64,000 nt of DNA from Vespa crabro (lineage: Eukaryota; Arthropoda; Insecta; Hymenoptera; Vespidae). Below the pieces are notes generated by a model, which had not been told where the DNA came from, made no database searches, and worked only from the letters and a program-made list of their open reading frames with translations. The first letter of the stretch is position 1; each line of letters begins with the position of its first letter. Location of the stretch: positions 2,621,839-2,685,838 of the forward strand of contig NC_060960.1 in assembly GCF_910589235.1 (NCBI RefSeq). The letters are read 5' to 3'. Position numbers and translations under genes: made by a program. Below are positions 1 to 13,532 of this stretch, piece after piece.

Positions 1-259
1 TGTCTATCTCCGGTCGCCCTCGCGGCACACACCCATAGACGCCCACGTACCCACATCTCGAGAGATCTTGCGCGTGTGTCAAAACGTGCTGCGTGAATAA
101 ACGCAGACAAATGCGTTCTCGTCCGGCGTGAGAATTTAGCGCACAATCGTACACGCACCACACCTCATTTTCCTACGCATTTTCCTTTTCCTCTCAAACG
201 ACGAAAGCTCGTGTTTATATATATATCTACATGTGTATGTATGTGTGTGTGTGTATATA

Positions 260-302
<43 letters not shown>

Positions 303-710
303 TGTGTGTATGCCTATGTAAATAAATAGGTATAGACATGTATAACATATATAGCTTATTGCAATCCATTTGCAATTCATATGCAGTATAATTATTATAA
401 AATTTCTTCTTATTATTATACAAAGTCGTTAATTATTTCCCATACAAAAATTCATAAGATTCTATTTAGAATTATGTAAATAATAAAAATAAAAAATAAA
501 AAAATAAAGAATAAATAACCTTGTCTGTCAACGTTACTCTATATACAAACTTTTATTTTTATATCTATATGTACATGTATATTTAGGTAAGTACTTACTA
601 GGAAATATTCGAAAAGAAGATAAAGAAATTTGTAAATTTCCAAATATCAAAGATAATGCAGTGAAGTCTATTATTTTATAGTTTATCTAATTTATCTTCT
701 TTCATTTAAA

Positions 711-760
<50 letters not shown>

Positions 761-1025
761 GATATATCTGTATTTATGAAAATGCTGAACTTTCTTAATT
801 TAAAATGACAATAGAAAATTTATATTTTCGAAATTAACAATCCTTTCATGAAATCGAAAGATCTTGTAAAAAGAATCCATACAATTTGTTTAAAATTTTA
901 AAGTTACCTATATATATATATATTTATTCATCTGCAAAATTATATTTAAAAATTATTGTCATTTAAAAGAATTAAGAAATAATTGAATCGATATATTTAA
1001 TTCGATTTATTACACTATATGTAAT

Positions 1026-1313
1026 CTAATGGTACGATAAAATCTCGATTAATGATAAGCCAATCGAAAGTTTGGCGAACTCTTGTAATCGAAAACTCGG
1101 AAGCTCTATTACTTCGGACGTTTCCCGCGTCAAGTCCGAAGCAACATCAAGATCGCGTAATATCTTACGCAACGGAATTTCCTCCATGACAAGCGAGTAG
1201 AGCTCGCTTACTCGCGTGAGTTTACGTTCGAAACGGTAACGTTGCTCTCGGCACGGCCCAAAGGTCATGATCAAGCGCGCTTTTTCTCTCGATGGAGTCA
1301 CCAAGGTTAGCAT
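1026..1313 (-). other. open reading frame in a GC-richer island, uncertain
   Basis: From an ATG at 1313 (MLTLVTPSREK) a frame of 95 codons stays open, in sequence clearly richer in GC than its surroundings. The product would be charged and leucine-rich (for example RKILRDLDVASDL), without a transmembrane segment or signal peptide. I recognise no domain. The frame is also open upstream of this ATG, but only from a TTG. It could be a small gene, a terminal exon of an unseen gene, or a chance frame in a regulatory island. Splice sites were not convincingly found. Confidence 0.25.
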
Positions 1314-2598
1314 CTGTCGCAGCCTCACTTCAAGAAGACATCGACTTTTTAATATGCAATTTATTGACCTTTCGACAATACCAAATTTCAATTTGTACGA
1401 GATAATCGTCTTGAGAAAAAAATTTTTCTTTTATATATTATATTTAATTATTTGTAACAATCTGAGGAGGCGAATGGACAATGATTTTTTGAAATTATCG
1501 AATCGAAGTAAATTGGAAAATTCAACGATAAAAGATCCAATGTTGTACAAACTGTTGGCTAACGTTTGGCTCGAGGGTTAACGAACAGCGGAGAACGGAA
1601 AGCGAAGAAAGATATTCGAAATGAGTCGTATTCGCATGCGTGTTCGGTACAAAGTAAGAAGGTTAGGTTAGATTCGACAGCTGTTCTGTTTCTCAGAACC
1701 CTGACCTTACATCTCCTTCGTACGACCTACGCGAAATTCAATTCAATTTAATTCTTTAAGTAAGAGTAAGAGAGAAAGAGAGCAAATAAATTGTTGCAGG
1801 AGTTTACATATATATTACGTATACAGTTAATTTATCGAGATTTATCATCTTATTTTTGTTAAGTAGATAAATAATATCTACCCAGATAATATCCATACAT
1901 ATAAATAATAAATAACTATTGTACGAAGAGAATATCGACATATATTATTATCACGACAATCACAACGAGAATGCTTATGTGTATGTAACAAAATTGGAAC
2001 AGTGGAAAGAAAAGAAAAAAAAAAGAAAGAAGAAAATGTTCTCATCGTATTATCAATGGCATTTATTCCAATGCAAATTGAATAATACACATAATGACAA
2101 AACTCGTAAGAAGTTTTATATCCATTGCAGAGCACATGTTTATATTTATGTGATAGGAAAAAAAAAATACAGAAAAAATTTGCGTGTACAAAATACGAAG
2201 GAATAATGTACAGACAGGCCATTTGCAGATTATATTCAACCGTACAAAAATTATTTACACGACATTATGTCATTAAAGTTATAACGTACCAGCAGGTGCT
2301 ACGAAATTGTAATCGGTGAAACAGCTGCGAATGAACTCGACGTAAATCGATCCAACAAAATTTTCCGATAATTTCATTGATAATAAATAGAATGGAATAT
2401 ACGATCATTTAAATCTTCCTGATTAATGAAAAACATGTATATAAGATAAATTTCGTAATGAAAATTATTAATGATGATTAATCATGGTTTATAACGAAAG
2501 TAAATATATGACAGTAATATAAATCGCGATAAAGTTATAAAGTTTTATCGTGATAACATTGCACTATCGAACGAGCAAAGTACGAATAGAAATATAAA

Positions 2599-2639
<41 letters not shown>

Positions 2640-3994
2640 TTTTCTTTCTCTTTCTCTTTCTCTTTTTCTCTTGCTCTTTCATTCAGAAAAACGAAATAAA
2701 TATAAAAGGAAAAACATATTTAACAGAAATTCATACAGAAGTAAATATATTTATGTAATACGATTTTTTTAATAGAACGAATTACCCATATTAATCACGA
2801 GACATTCACTGTTGATTCGATTGATATATGTACGTACGATATGTACGTAATTGCTTTAAAACGTAATATATGTTTTTTACTCCGTTTGAGTTAAATATTA
2901 ATTTTTCTTTGTTTCTTTTTTTAGCAAAAACTGGCCTGGCAACGTAATTTTTAAGATTACGATCTTTATATGATTAAAATTATACGACGTTAAAATTTTC
3001 ATTAATATTTTTTATAAGTAAACGAGTTAAATAGTACTTTTTGATATCTTTGAATTCTTATCAAAATATAAAAAAATATTTTTCGAATGTAAACGGTCTA
3101 TCGGTAGTTGCGTTACATGATTAAAATAAATCTCATGTAACATAAATCTCATTATAATCAATAATAATCGATTACCCGAAGATCCATAAAATAAAATTAG
3201 TATAAACTAATTAGTCATCTCTATAATGATCTTTCCTTCAACTAGATCGAAAGTTTATAGAATTGATTTTGATTTATCTACGCAATTAAAAAAAATATAG
3301 ATATCAATAAAACACTTAAATTTGTAATGTACGAAACAACTTACAAAAAGATATTTGTCTCAAAATAAAAAAATCTTCTTATCCCCGTTACAATTAAAAA
3401 TATCGTGAAATTATGAATTAGAAAATTAAAATATTTGCTTACTTAACTCTTCGTAAATTTTTGCAAAAGCTGTCACAGATGGCTTTACAGAATGATGCAA
3501 AATTTTGAGATAACTCTAATATCACGATATACGATCTTATTTACTCGGCCATAAAAGAAAATATAAATAAATCGATTGATTTTTATTTGCCGTATTTGTA
3601 ATAACGTTAATTACGGCTAAAAATAAATTAAAATAAAAATATATGCTACGAACAAACACTGTCTTTAAAGGCCGCCTTATACGTAAAGCTGTAAATAATA
3701 TCGTTGAAATTGATTAACTAAAAATAATATTCATGAAACTAAAAATAAAACAAATTATATAGAGAAAATTTCTTGAAATAAATATATCTAAAAAAAAAAA
3801 AACAATTAATTTTTAACAAATAAAAATCAACGGATACAATCGAGGAAAGTAAAATTATTAAAAATTAAATATTTTTCAAGCATAGTTTTCATGGAATTGA
3901 GTAAACTAACTCGACAATATTTACATATGTTATCATTTAATATAACGTAAACAATATTGATCGCCAGGATCTTACTATAGGGAAATATATATAT

Positions 3995-4082
<88 letters not shown>

Positions 4083-4720
4083 GTGCATACGCGCACACAC
4101 AAACACACATGTAAAGTTAAAATATGTGAAAGTATATGAAAAGTTAAAAATAAATATACAAAATATTAATTACCAGCAGATAGTTAACGTTTACTGCGAA
4201 ACGTAATTATTAATACACTTTGTTATAATAAAATTACTACAGTATTTAATTAATTACGAATTAAATAATACTGATTAATATTGATTAAATATATTAGAAT
4301 AAGAGAACGAAGAGTTTACCGATAATGTTATCTGTAGGAAATATCGTATAAGAATGAATAAAGAGAGTTCTTGACATCAAGCGAAGGTGAACATTCGATA
4401 ATGTTTTGTTTAGGTTTACGCATGACGACGACAAAATCTCTTAGAACTACAAACAGAAACAATAGCCTAATGTTCTATTAACTACATTAATAAATATTGT
4501 TTACTACGTATTTCTCTGTATTATCCTTCGTTCTTGAAATTTTTAAAAATAAACAAACTTACCTGGATGTATTATATAAAACAGCTACTAATAAAAAAGT
4601 TTTCGTACTCGACCTTTGGTTTTGCCATTTCTTAAAACACGACGAAAGCTGTAAAATATTGGGTAAATATTAAATTGTTAGGAGTATACAATTCAATTAT
4701 AATAATATTAAATTATATTA

Positions 4721-4763
<43 letters not shown>

Positions 4764-4808
4764 TATATACACACATACATATATATATATATATATACAT
4801 ATATATAT

Positions 4809-4859
<51 letters not shown>

Positions 4860-5565
4860 GTGTATATAGTGTATTAATGTGTACATTATGTACTATATAT
4901 AGAAGTGTGTGTAAATTTTTATATTATATGTATTCATGTATGAATCCATATACTATACATACATTATATATATATATTCGTATAAATACGAAAATCAAAT
5001 ATCATATAAAACTCAATCAACCATAATTAATTACTCATGAATTATTAACTTTAACATCGTTAAAACGCAAAAAAAGAAAGTAAATGTGTATTAATATCAT
5101 AAAAATAAGTAAGAATTATATGATATTACGTAATATTCCTCGGTGTAAATGACAAGTTTATTTTTAGAAATATTTTTTTATTTTCTAAAATATTTTTTAA
5201 ACACGATGTTTCTTATAAGTATAATCCCTCGAAAATAACTTATTCCGTCATTGATTAGTATATTTTAGAATGATATACGTTAAAAAAATTATACTAAATT
5301 ACCTGTTATTACGACGTAGACGTAGATTCTTTTGCAACTTAGTAATAGTTTCCGATCAAATATAATTTCTTCAGTGCCCGACAAAGTACCTAAACAAAAG
5401 AACATTTCATTTTAATTTCCTTCTATCTGCAATAGTTCGCTTATACGTAATTACGTTTTCTAAATTTAAAATGGAAGATTCGATTTTTTAGATTTAAAAT
5501 AACAATAAAACTTTGTATAAATAATATTTTATTAATATACGTAAAATAAAAGAGACATTATATAT

Positions 5566-5604
<39 letters not shown>

Positions 5605-5860
5605 GAAAATATAATGAAAATAATCGGTCCATGTAATTCAGATAAATTTTAAATGAACAAAGAAATATAGATATTATTTTAATAATTAAATTCATTGAAT
5701 TAAATATCATTCCTTTTTATCTAATTTTATCCTTTTTGATTAAAATGTAAAATTAAAGAAACATTGTATCCTTCGACGTGGTCTTTTACAAATATGTTTT
5801 TAATGTAATTTTTACAACATATTATTCAAAACTTATAATCTTTGTTATACACATACACAA

Positions 5861-5896
5861 AAACACACACACACATGCGCGCGCGCGTGCGCGCAT
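5861..5896. repeat. CA repeat followed by alternating GC tract
   Basis: A short CA run leads straight into an alternating ATGCGCGCGCGCGTGCGCGCAT stretch (5874-5895). The alternation of purine and pyrimidine with this much GC is rare in the surrounding AT-rich DNA. Confidence 0.85.
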
Positions 5897-7541
5897 AATC
5901 TATATCTTTATTTGTGATATAATAATATAATATATTTAATTTTAGTAAAAAAAACATTGAAAATATTACTTCAAAGAGTACTTAATTAATTTCATAAAAA
6001 AAAAGTAAAATAATTCCAATTAACAAGAAAAATACGCGCCTGAACGTAATCGTTGCTTTGTTTTCTTCTGTTTTATTTTTTTCCCCGCCACTATAAACGG
6101 TCTCAGTTGTTATCGTAGGTCGGCGACGCGTAAAAATAGCCATTTGAAAAACGAACACTTTTAAAAAGAATGAGACGGAAAACTAAGAGTGGGTGGTCCT
6201 AACATTATACATTACCGCGCAAAAACATATTCTTTATATTTTTTCGTCATCCTACATCTTCTTGTAAAGAACTACATCATGACGTAACAACGAACGATTA
6301 TATTGCGATAACAAATAAAACGAAGAGAAATAAAAAATAAAAAAAAAGAAAACAAAAAAAAATTAAATAAGCAAACAAATAAATAAATAAATAAATGAAG
6401 CATCACTTTTACAAAATCTCTCGTTAAACGATAAGTAAGAAGCACAGATTCCAATATCTTGAAATAAGAATAGAAATAGAAATACTATGTCTCGATTGAT
6501 TCGATCAACATCGACGGTGAATTTTTTTACACTTGACTAACTGATTTCGCCTTAAAAAGGAGAATAAAATAATTTGATCACTTCGAAGAGGGTATATCTA
6601 AAATAAATAAATAAATAAATCTACATGAGCATCATAGAAGCGATACGATGAAAACGAACATTAAACGAACTTTTTCGATGAACGATTAAAACGATTAAAA
6701 TTATCTTCGTATCGTAATATCGATCTCTCCTTTATTTACTGTTAATTTTCATTTTGCATAGATCATAATATATAAGTAAGTGAATAGACGTAACGCGAAG
6801 AAAAAAGAATCTGCAAATGTGAAAAAATGATAATGCGAAATAATGAATACAAAGGAGTTAAATAAGTATAGCGAATGAAGAAGAGACAATGCGAAACGTA
6901 GAAAACAAAGAAAGAGCGCGGAAGAAGCATCATCACGTAATCAAGATATGCGTAAGCACATATCTAACCAGTCAACGACAGCATGGGTGAACGCGCGTGC
7001 GTGCTCATATACACGAGTCTTCGTGGCGCGTGTAAAACACGCTCGGGTCGAGGCAGTGTCGTCTCTTTTTCCATATAAATGACAACGTTCTACGTTCGAT
7101 GCACCAAACAAGCAACCAACCAACCAACCAACTAGTCAACCAACCAACCAACCAGCGAAGCAACCAACTACGACGACACAACTGCTCTGACAGCAGCACA
7201 TGCGCGAAAACGTGACTTTCAAAGGCAAAACGTTGTCGATGACGTCGTTTTAAATGACGAAGAGGAAGAAGAGAAGAAAGAGATTCTGTACTTGGTAACG
7301 ATTTTTACGTATAATATTACGAACAATTACGAACGTCGTTAAAAAAGAAATCAGATAAGTGAAATGAGACAGTAGCGAATAAATACCATTTCAGTCTAAT
7401 CTCTTTATTTCTGTGATATTTTTTCGATCGAAAAATAAATATAAAAATAAATCAAAACTATTCGATTAGAACATATATCTGTAGTTACGAATTAAAATTG
7501 TTATATATTTTGTATTTATATAGATACAAATTTAGTATCAC

Positions 7542-7591
<50 letters not shown>

Positions 7592-7824
7592 ATATGTATA
7601 TATATATATATAAAATGTTATATATGTTATGTATAAAAAGTTTCTATATTCTACCGAATCACATAACTTATTTATATAGATTTATATATGCATACCTATA
7701 CACAAATAGAAAAAACAATACATGAAGCAAATAATAAATATATTTAAGTGTACATGCCAAAACACACGTACGTATGTGTGTGTATATATATAATGTATAT
7801 GTATACATATATATATATATACAT

Positions 7825-7873
<49 letters not shown>

Positions 7874-8908
7874 CAGAAACATTTATTTACGTGCGAACGG
7901 TTTGGCTCACATCCATCGTCTACGATAGAAGTGCGAAAAACAGATAGACAGCTGCTATCGTCTCTATTAGAAGACACCCTCTCATTTCATTCCCACGAAA
8001 GATGATCGCAGAAGGCAACCGCGATTTTTCTATAATAGAACGAAGGGAGGACCGGTGGTTTCTTTGATCCTTTGACTTCCGCGGACTTAGCCTATGACGA
8101 CCTATGTAGTATGTTATTCGTGATTTAGGCCCGGAGCTAAACGCGAGGCCATCGACCCTCTTCTTTTTTCTTTTTTATCTTCTTCTTTTTTTTTCTTTCT
8201 TTTATTTCTTCTTTTCTACCTGTTTCTACGTTTTACTTTGTTAGCCGCTCGCAAGCTGTTTTCTTAGAACAAAGAAACGATCTAACGACCGATCGATATA
8301 TAATCATTTACACATTCATATTTCTTTACATAGATATTTTTATTGTCTTAAATAATTGAAATGAAATGAAGTAATATGACGAAGGCTAAGAATTAACAAT
8401 CCTTTTTTTAAATCATTTGCTTCAATATACTTTTGTTAATTAAACCAATGGATATTATATTATAACGAAAAACAAAGTATTTTGAAATACAGATAAATCC
8501 AGGCATTCTCTGTAAAATCGTTAATTAAAAAATATAATATCATGCTATATTCAAATTATTAAAATTTTCCAAGGGAGAGAAATAGAGATACAAATACAAA
8601 GAGACAGGCAGAAAGATAGAGAGAGAGAAAGAGAGAGAAAGAGAGAGAGATCTCAAATTCAATTCATTAAATTAAATATACTTTTTAATTTTCTTTTTTA
8701 ATTGATCTTAAATTACCTAACAAGCATCAAAAATGATTACGAACGATAAGTACGAAGAAGAATAAGAAAATAAAAGAGAAACTGCTAAAGAACGAAAAAA
8801 AGAAAAAGAAGAAAAAAGTGAAAATGACGAAGGTATCGATTTTCAGTGACAGGGTATAAGAATAATTTAAAACGGTAGGTGGAAGCACAAAGTCGACGCA
8901 TATGGCTT

Positions 8909-8921
8909 AGGTCGTTGACCT
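8909..8921. promoter_or_regulatory. EcR/USP-like inverted repeat (IR1), one mismatch
   Basis: AGGTCGTTGACCT reads as two nuclear-receptor half sites in inverted orientation separated by one base. It differs from the palindromic ecdysone response element consensus RGGTCANTGACCY at a single half-site base. It lies in a GC-richer island. Binding is inferred from sequence only. Confidence 0.4.
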
Positions 8922-9059
8922 GCAAGAACATACAGCAAGGTAGGCAAACAAGCGAGGACAGGGAGAGACTCCTCTCCTCCGACCCCTGCAACCCAGCCCG
9001 AAAGAAGAAGCGTTTCCTCATTGGTTCTCACCTGCACCAAATTCCTAGCTGGCCAACCT

Positions 9060-9072
9060 CGGTCATTGACCC
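9060..9072. promoter_or_regulatory. EcR/USP-like inverted repeat (IR1), near-perfect
   Basis: CGGTCATTGACCC contains the complete 11-base core GGTCATTGACC of the one-base-spaced inverted repeat bound by EcR/USP; only the outer purine is not matched. It is about 140 bases from the second such motif at 8909, in the same island. Other receptors that use GGTCA half sites are equally possible. Confidence 0.45.
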
Positions 9073-10808
9073 TTCTTAGAAGAGCACGCGGAAGACCGCG
9101 ATCGTTGCGCTCGTGCGTCTAAAGACCCACCTCATAGTGATGTCCATTGCCATCGTTCTCTTCTTTCCAGGTAGTTCTCAAAATCGATCCCTTCTTAAAA
9201 AAAATCGCTAAGCCCTTTGCCAAAAAGAAAAGAAAAGAAAAAAAAGAAGAAAAAAAAGAAAAAAAGAAAGGATAGGAAAGAACAAAAAAGAAAGAGAAAC
9301 GAAAAAGTTCAAATTCCAAATAATCCGACGACTAATCGATCCTGTAAAAAATAAGAATAAAACTCACCAAGATGTCTAACGTAACGTGTATGTTATTATT
9401 TAGTCTTCCTCGAAATTTCTCCATGATAAATTTAACAATTATCGTCTTTACGATTAATCATGAGTCTATAGAAAATTCTCATTGCCAACATCCCAAAGAT
9501 TGTCTACATAATCGTAAATTAATATAATCGTAAATTGCTTCGTCCGTTTTTTCTATCTTTTTCTTTTCTTTTCTTTTATTTTATTTTAATGTTTTATTAT
9601 TATTCATTAGTTCGGCCATTAATTCTCGAAGAAGAAAATTTTTTCAACTGATCAATTCTCATCTACTTAAAGAAAAAAAAAAAAAAGAAAAAAAAAGTAA
9701 AAAGAAAATAAATAAAAAGAAGAGGAAGAAGAAATAAAAACAAAATTAAAAAAGTAAAAAAAAAAAAAAAAAAAGAAAAAATAAAAGGATAACATAGTCG
9801 AGTGGACACGTCTTGGTAACACGTGCCGAAATTTTCTAGTCGGTTTAGTCGATAAAATAAGTATCATCGATGACGATAGAAAAAGAAAATAAATTATCGT
9901 TCGCGTTGGTAGTTAATAATAAAATCGTCGGGGAATCGTATAGTCCTTGAATCGGCCGTTCAGCTACGATTCGTCCGGGTCTGCACGTGGAGCGATACCG
10001 GCTTTCAGAGGTCACGGGTAACGACTCGACCCGAGAGAGCAGAGCTCGTCTTCCCTATCGTTTGCTCTATCTGTGCAACGAGTTTCTCGACACGGCACAC
10101 ACAATATTAGAGATCTCTATTTAAACGTCTTTGTAATAATTCTATTTCATTATTTTCATTTTGATTACATCTAATTAATACATAATAATATCTCTAATAG
10201 TATCATTCAACTTATTGCGAATATATCTTTGCACATTTCTAAATCAATTATGAAATCAAATAAATACCATTGGGAACTAATTCAAATGCTTAACGTTAAT
10301 CGATGGTATCATTAAAATGTCCTCACGACATATACAGATCGTACTCGATGATAGTTGATAGATAGTAAATGACCGTTATCGTATCGTAAAATTGTACATA
10401 TTATCATGTTAGAAATGACAAACGATCAATCCATTAAATTTTCTTCAGGCACAACAATCATATTTCCTTTTTTTTTTTAATTTCGTTCAAAAGTCAAATC
10501 TCTTCGTATCCTATTGTCCGTCCGGATATTTCTTTTTTTTTCTTTCTTTCTTTCGTTAGAAAAACAAACTCTCGATAAATACTTCCGTTAGTTAACAAAA
10601 TGATTAGTTTAGACTATTATTATCTTGGCACATTAAATATCGAAAAATTCCTTGAATCTATTTTCGATTGAGACGATTAAGAATCGGTCGTCGACGCGTT
10701 ATCAATTATGCGATCTCTGAAAAAAGTGATTAAAACCAAACGATGAGAACCAATGATTGAATAAATGAGTAAGAAAGAGCGAAAGCGAGAGCGAGAACGA
10801 GAGAAAAT

Positions 10809-10842
<34 letters not shown>

Positions 10843-12155
10843 ATTATCGTTGTACGTACCGTAGAAGTCGTGGAAATTCTCAAGGAAAATTATCAGGAAT
10901 ACCCCGGATGAATCGTACTTGTTGATGTCACGCAAACAAACTATTGTTGCATAATTAGTTACAATGGACCTCGGCGAAGGTCGCGGACGAGTTACGCTCT
11001 AAGGAAATCCCACGAGTTTGAGAAAATAGCTACGAATTTGTGTTACGTGTATTTACGATAATCACAAATAAGCTCCGAAATTTTGTTAATATATCATTAA
11101 ACGTAACGACAATGCTCACACAGTTTTACACGGTACTTTCTAATCTAACTCTAATATTTCGTTTTATTCTATTTTCTTTTTTTTTCTTCTTATCTTTATC
11201 TGTTTTTTATTTCTTTTTATTTATCTATCTATTTTTTTTTTCTTAAAGGAAAGTTGACCCGAATTCAACTTACAGTTCATTTACCCGACGTAAGTTTTAT
11301 TAAAACGAAAGTTTGGCGAAAATTAACAAAATTCAATTCAACGTGTAAAATTTGCTTTTTATTTCTTTTTTTTTTTTCTTTTTTATTACCGAAATAAATA
11401 TTATCAACTGAATATATCATTTTTATTTATAATTATTAATATAATACTAACGAATGATATTTTAAATGTCTTAGATAAATAAATATCGTTAAGAGATATT
11501 TAAAATAGAAGAAGAGATAAGATTAGAAATCGTGGTATATAGTGGGATACCAAAGACATTAAGAGAAATAAACGACTCTTCTTCGATAGTAGTACGAAAA
11601 AGGTTGCTGAGCGACGAAGAAAAACGACCAAATACGAAATGAGGAGTTACACCTTTGGAGTGCCGACCATTCCTACGAGAGGAAAGTTGTTTTCGCCAAA
11701 AAAGAATATCAGAGGAGAAGAATCTGAGAATCCGATGTAATTTACGTAATCAGCCCATTGCCGGCTAGATACCGGTAATACTGGCATCGAACACGGTGAG
11801 AAGAATAATACCGAATACGAGAATCGAAATGCCACATCCTGAGTGAACATGCATGCATACAGACCAACCACGGGAAATCGATAAACCGGTCACGTATACA
11901 AATGAACTTAGATATCTATAATACTGGCTCTATTTTAATTAATGCTCATAAGAATATTATTATAGTTATTATTTATAGCAGAAAATATGTTCTATACAAA
12001 CATAAGAACATCAGTGTAACATATATTTAATTTATAATTATTTACTTACCTACATATATCATATTTTAAAAGATAATTTCTTGGAAAAAAATTTTTCAAT
12101 TTTTACTCCTTGATAACTTAGATTGTATCGATTAATTATAATAAAAAAAAATGTG

Positions 12156-12197
<42 letters not shown>

Positions 12198-13454
12198 AAT
12201 ACGCATTAGTTAGATATGTATTGATAAATATTAACAACATATTTTTTTTCTCGACTTATTGCAAGCTTAAATATATAACAATATTTATATAATTATATGA
12301 TAATAATTTTTTAATGATAGAAAATTATGATCGATTATAACCAATCGTTGAATGGTTAATCAAAAATAAATTTTTGTTAAATAAGTGTAATTTAAAGGCA
12401 ATATAAATATCACAGTTGTGCAATTGCTGTTGATTCAACAAAACGCTTTGCTTAACTACTCGATATCCAAAACAGCCTTGACCTATAAACAGAAAATCAT
12501 TGCTAACAATACTATTGAAATTTTGGTATTCTGTTTCTTTCAAAAGTATGGCTAAACTATTCTGAAAAATTCAAGATAGAATGAAAATGAACAAACAATC
12601 GGTCTATAAATCTTCTGAAATTTAAACGATTAATATCAATAACATACTTTAGTTAATTTAACATCGATTGAAGAAAATTCACTTTCTATCTATCTTACAG
12701 TATTCCATTTATAAAGAGAAAAATACAATTGTACGATACCAAATTTTCTACACACACATTTTTCAAGAATTATTCTGAAAAGTATAATTATCATTTCGTA
12801 TTTTATTAATCACACGCAATAAAAAAAATGAAATAAAATAAAAATGAAATAAAATAAAATAAATAGAAAACAACGTGTCGCTCGTTGCTTGCGATCATTC
12901 CAAAGCTTGATCCACAACTTTCGCATATTACAAGATAGATCTTTATATTTCAAATACATTCACATGAATATTTTTAATACATCAACATATCGTTTCTCCT
13001 CTTTATCTTTTTTAAAAAATTTATGAGGTAAAATAAAATTGTTGAAAATGTAATCTTCTCCTACCAGCTTAAAATAACTATTAGGTTATTATTGACTCTA
13101 CAGGTATATACCTATATACAAAGAGGAAATTTCAAGATTAGAAGATAAGACTAATTTTAGCAACGATTAGAGAGATTATAAAGCGACTCGTTTCAACAAC
13201 TAACCTTTAATGAACGACAAGATTATTCGTGACATTCGTGATTTTTCTGTCGCGTACCGACCGCAATCGAAAGTCTATTTGATACGATTTGAAACTTTAA
13301 TACATTTATATTAAATCGCTCCAATGATTTTCATTTTGATTAACATTTGAAAATAATTTGAATTATTCAAAAGTCTTAAGTATTTCACTAATGATTTAAA
13401 ATGGGCATTAAAGAAGACTTAGCTAAATACGCTTCTCTAAGAAGTCGAAAGTAG

Positions 13455-13532
13455 GTCTCATCGTCGTCGTTGTCGTCGCCGTCGTCAACATCGTCAACTT
13501 TGTCAACGTCGTCAACGTCGTGTTCATTGGAC
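13455..13532. repeat. GTC-rich imperfect trinucleotide tract
   Basis: Imperfect GTC/GTT units. On the minus strand it encodes an Asp/Val-rich run (VDDVDDGDDNDDD) inside a 78-codon frame. I see no other protein-like feature there. A related tract lies at about 13738-13815. Confidence 0.7.

Larger units (their letters stand above)
1..9999. other. gene-poor AT-rich DNA, left part
   Basis: No recognisable gene. The stretch is AT-rich with many microsatellites: AT runs at 236-301, 713-756, 3984-4046, 4720-4856, 5567-5598, 7543-7612 and 7783-7871; CT at 2607-2637; GA at 4045-4077; CCAA at about 7109-7170. GC-richer islands are at about 1060-1340, 7900-8160 and 8870-9120. Polypurine A/G-rich stretches occur at 8573-8652, 9230-9310 and 9667-9790. 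Confidence 0.7.

Noticed and set aside
1654..1675. GGTTAGGTTAG, resembling the insect telomere repeat TTAGG
   Set aside because: Only two units; too short to mean a telomeric remnant.
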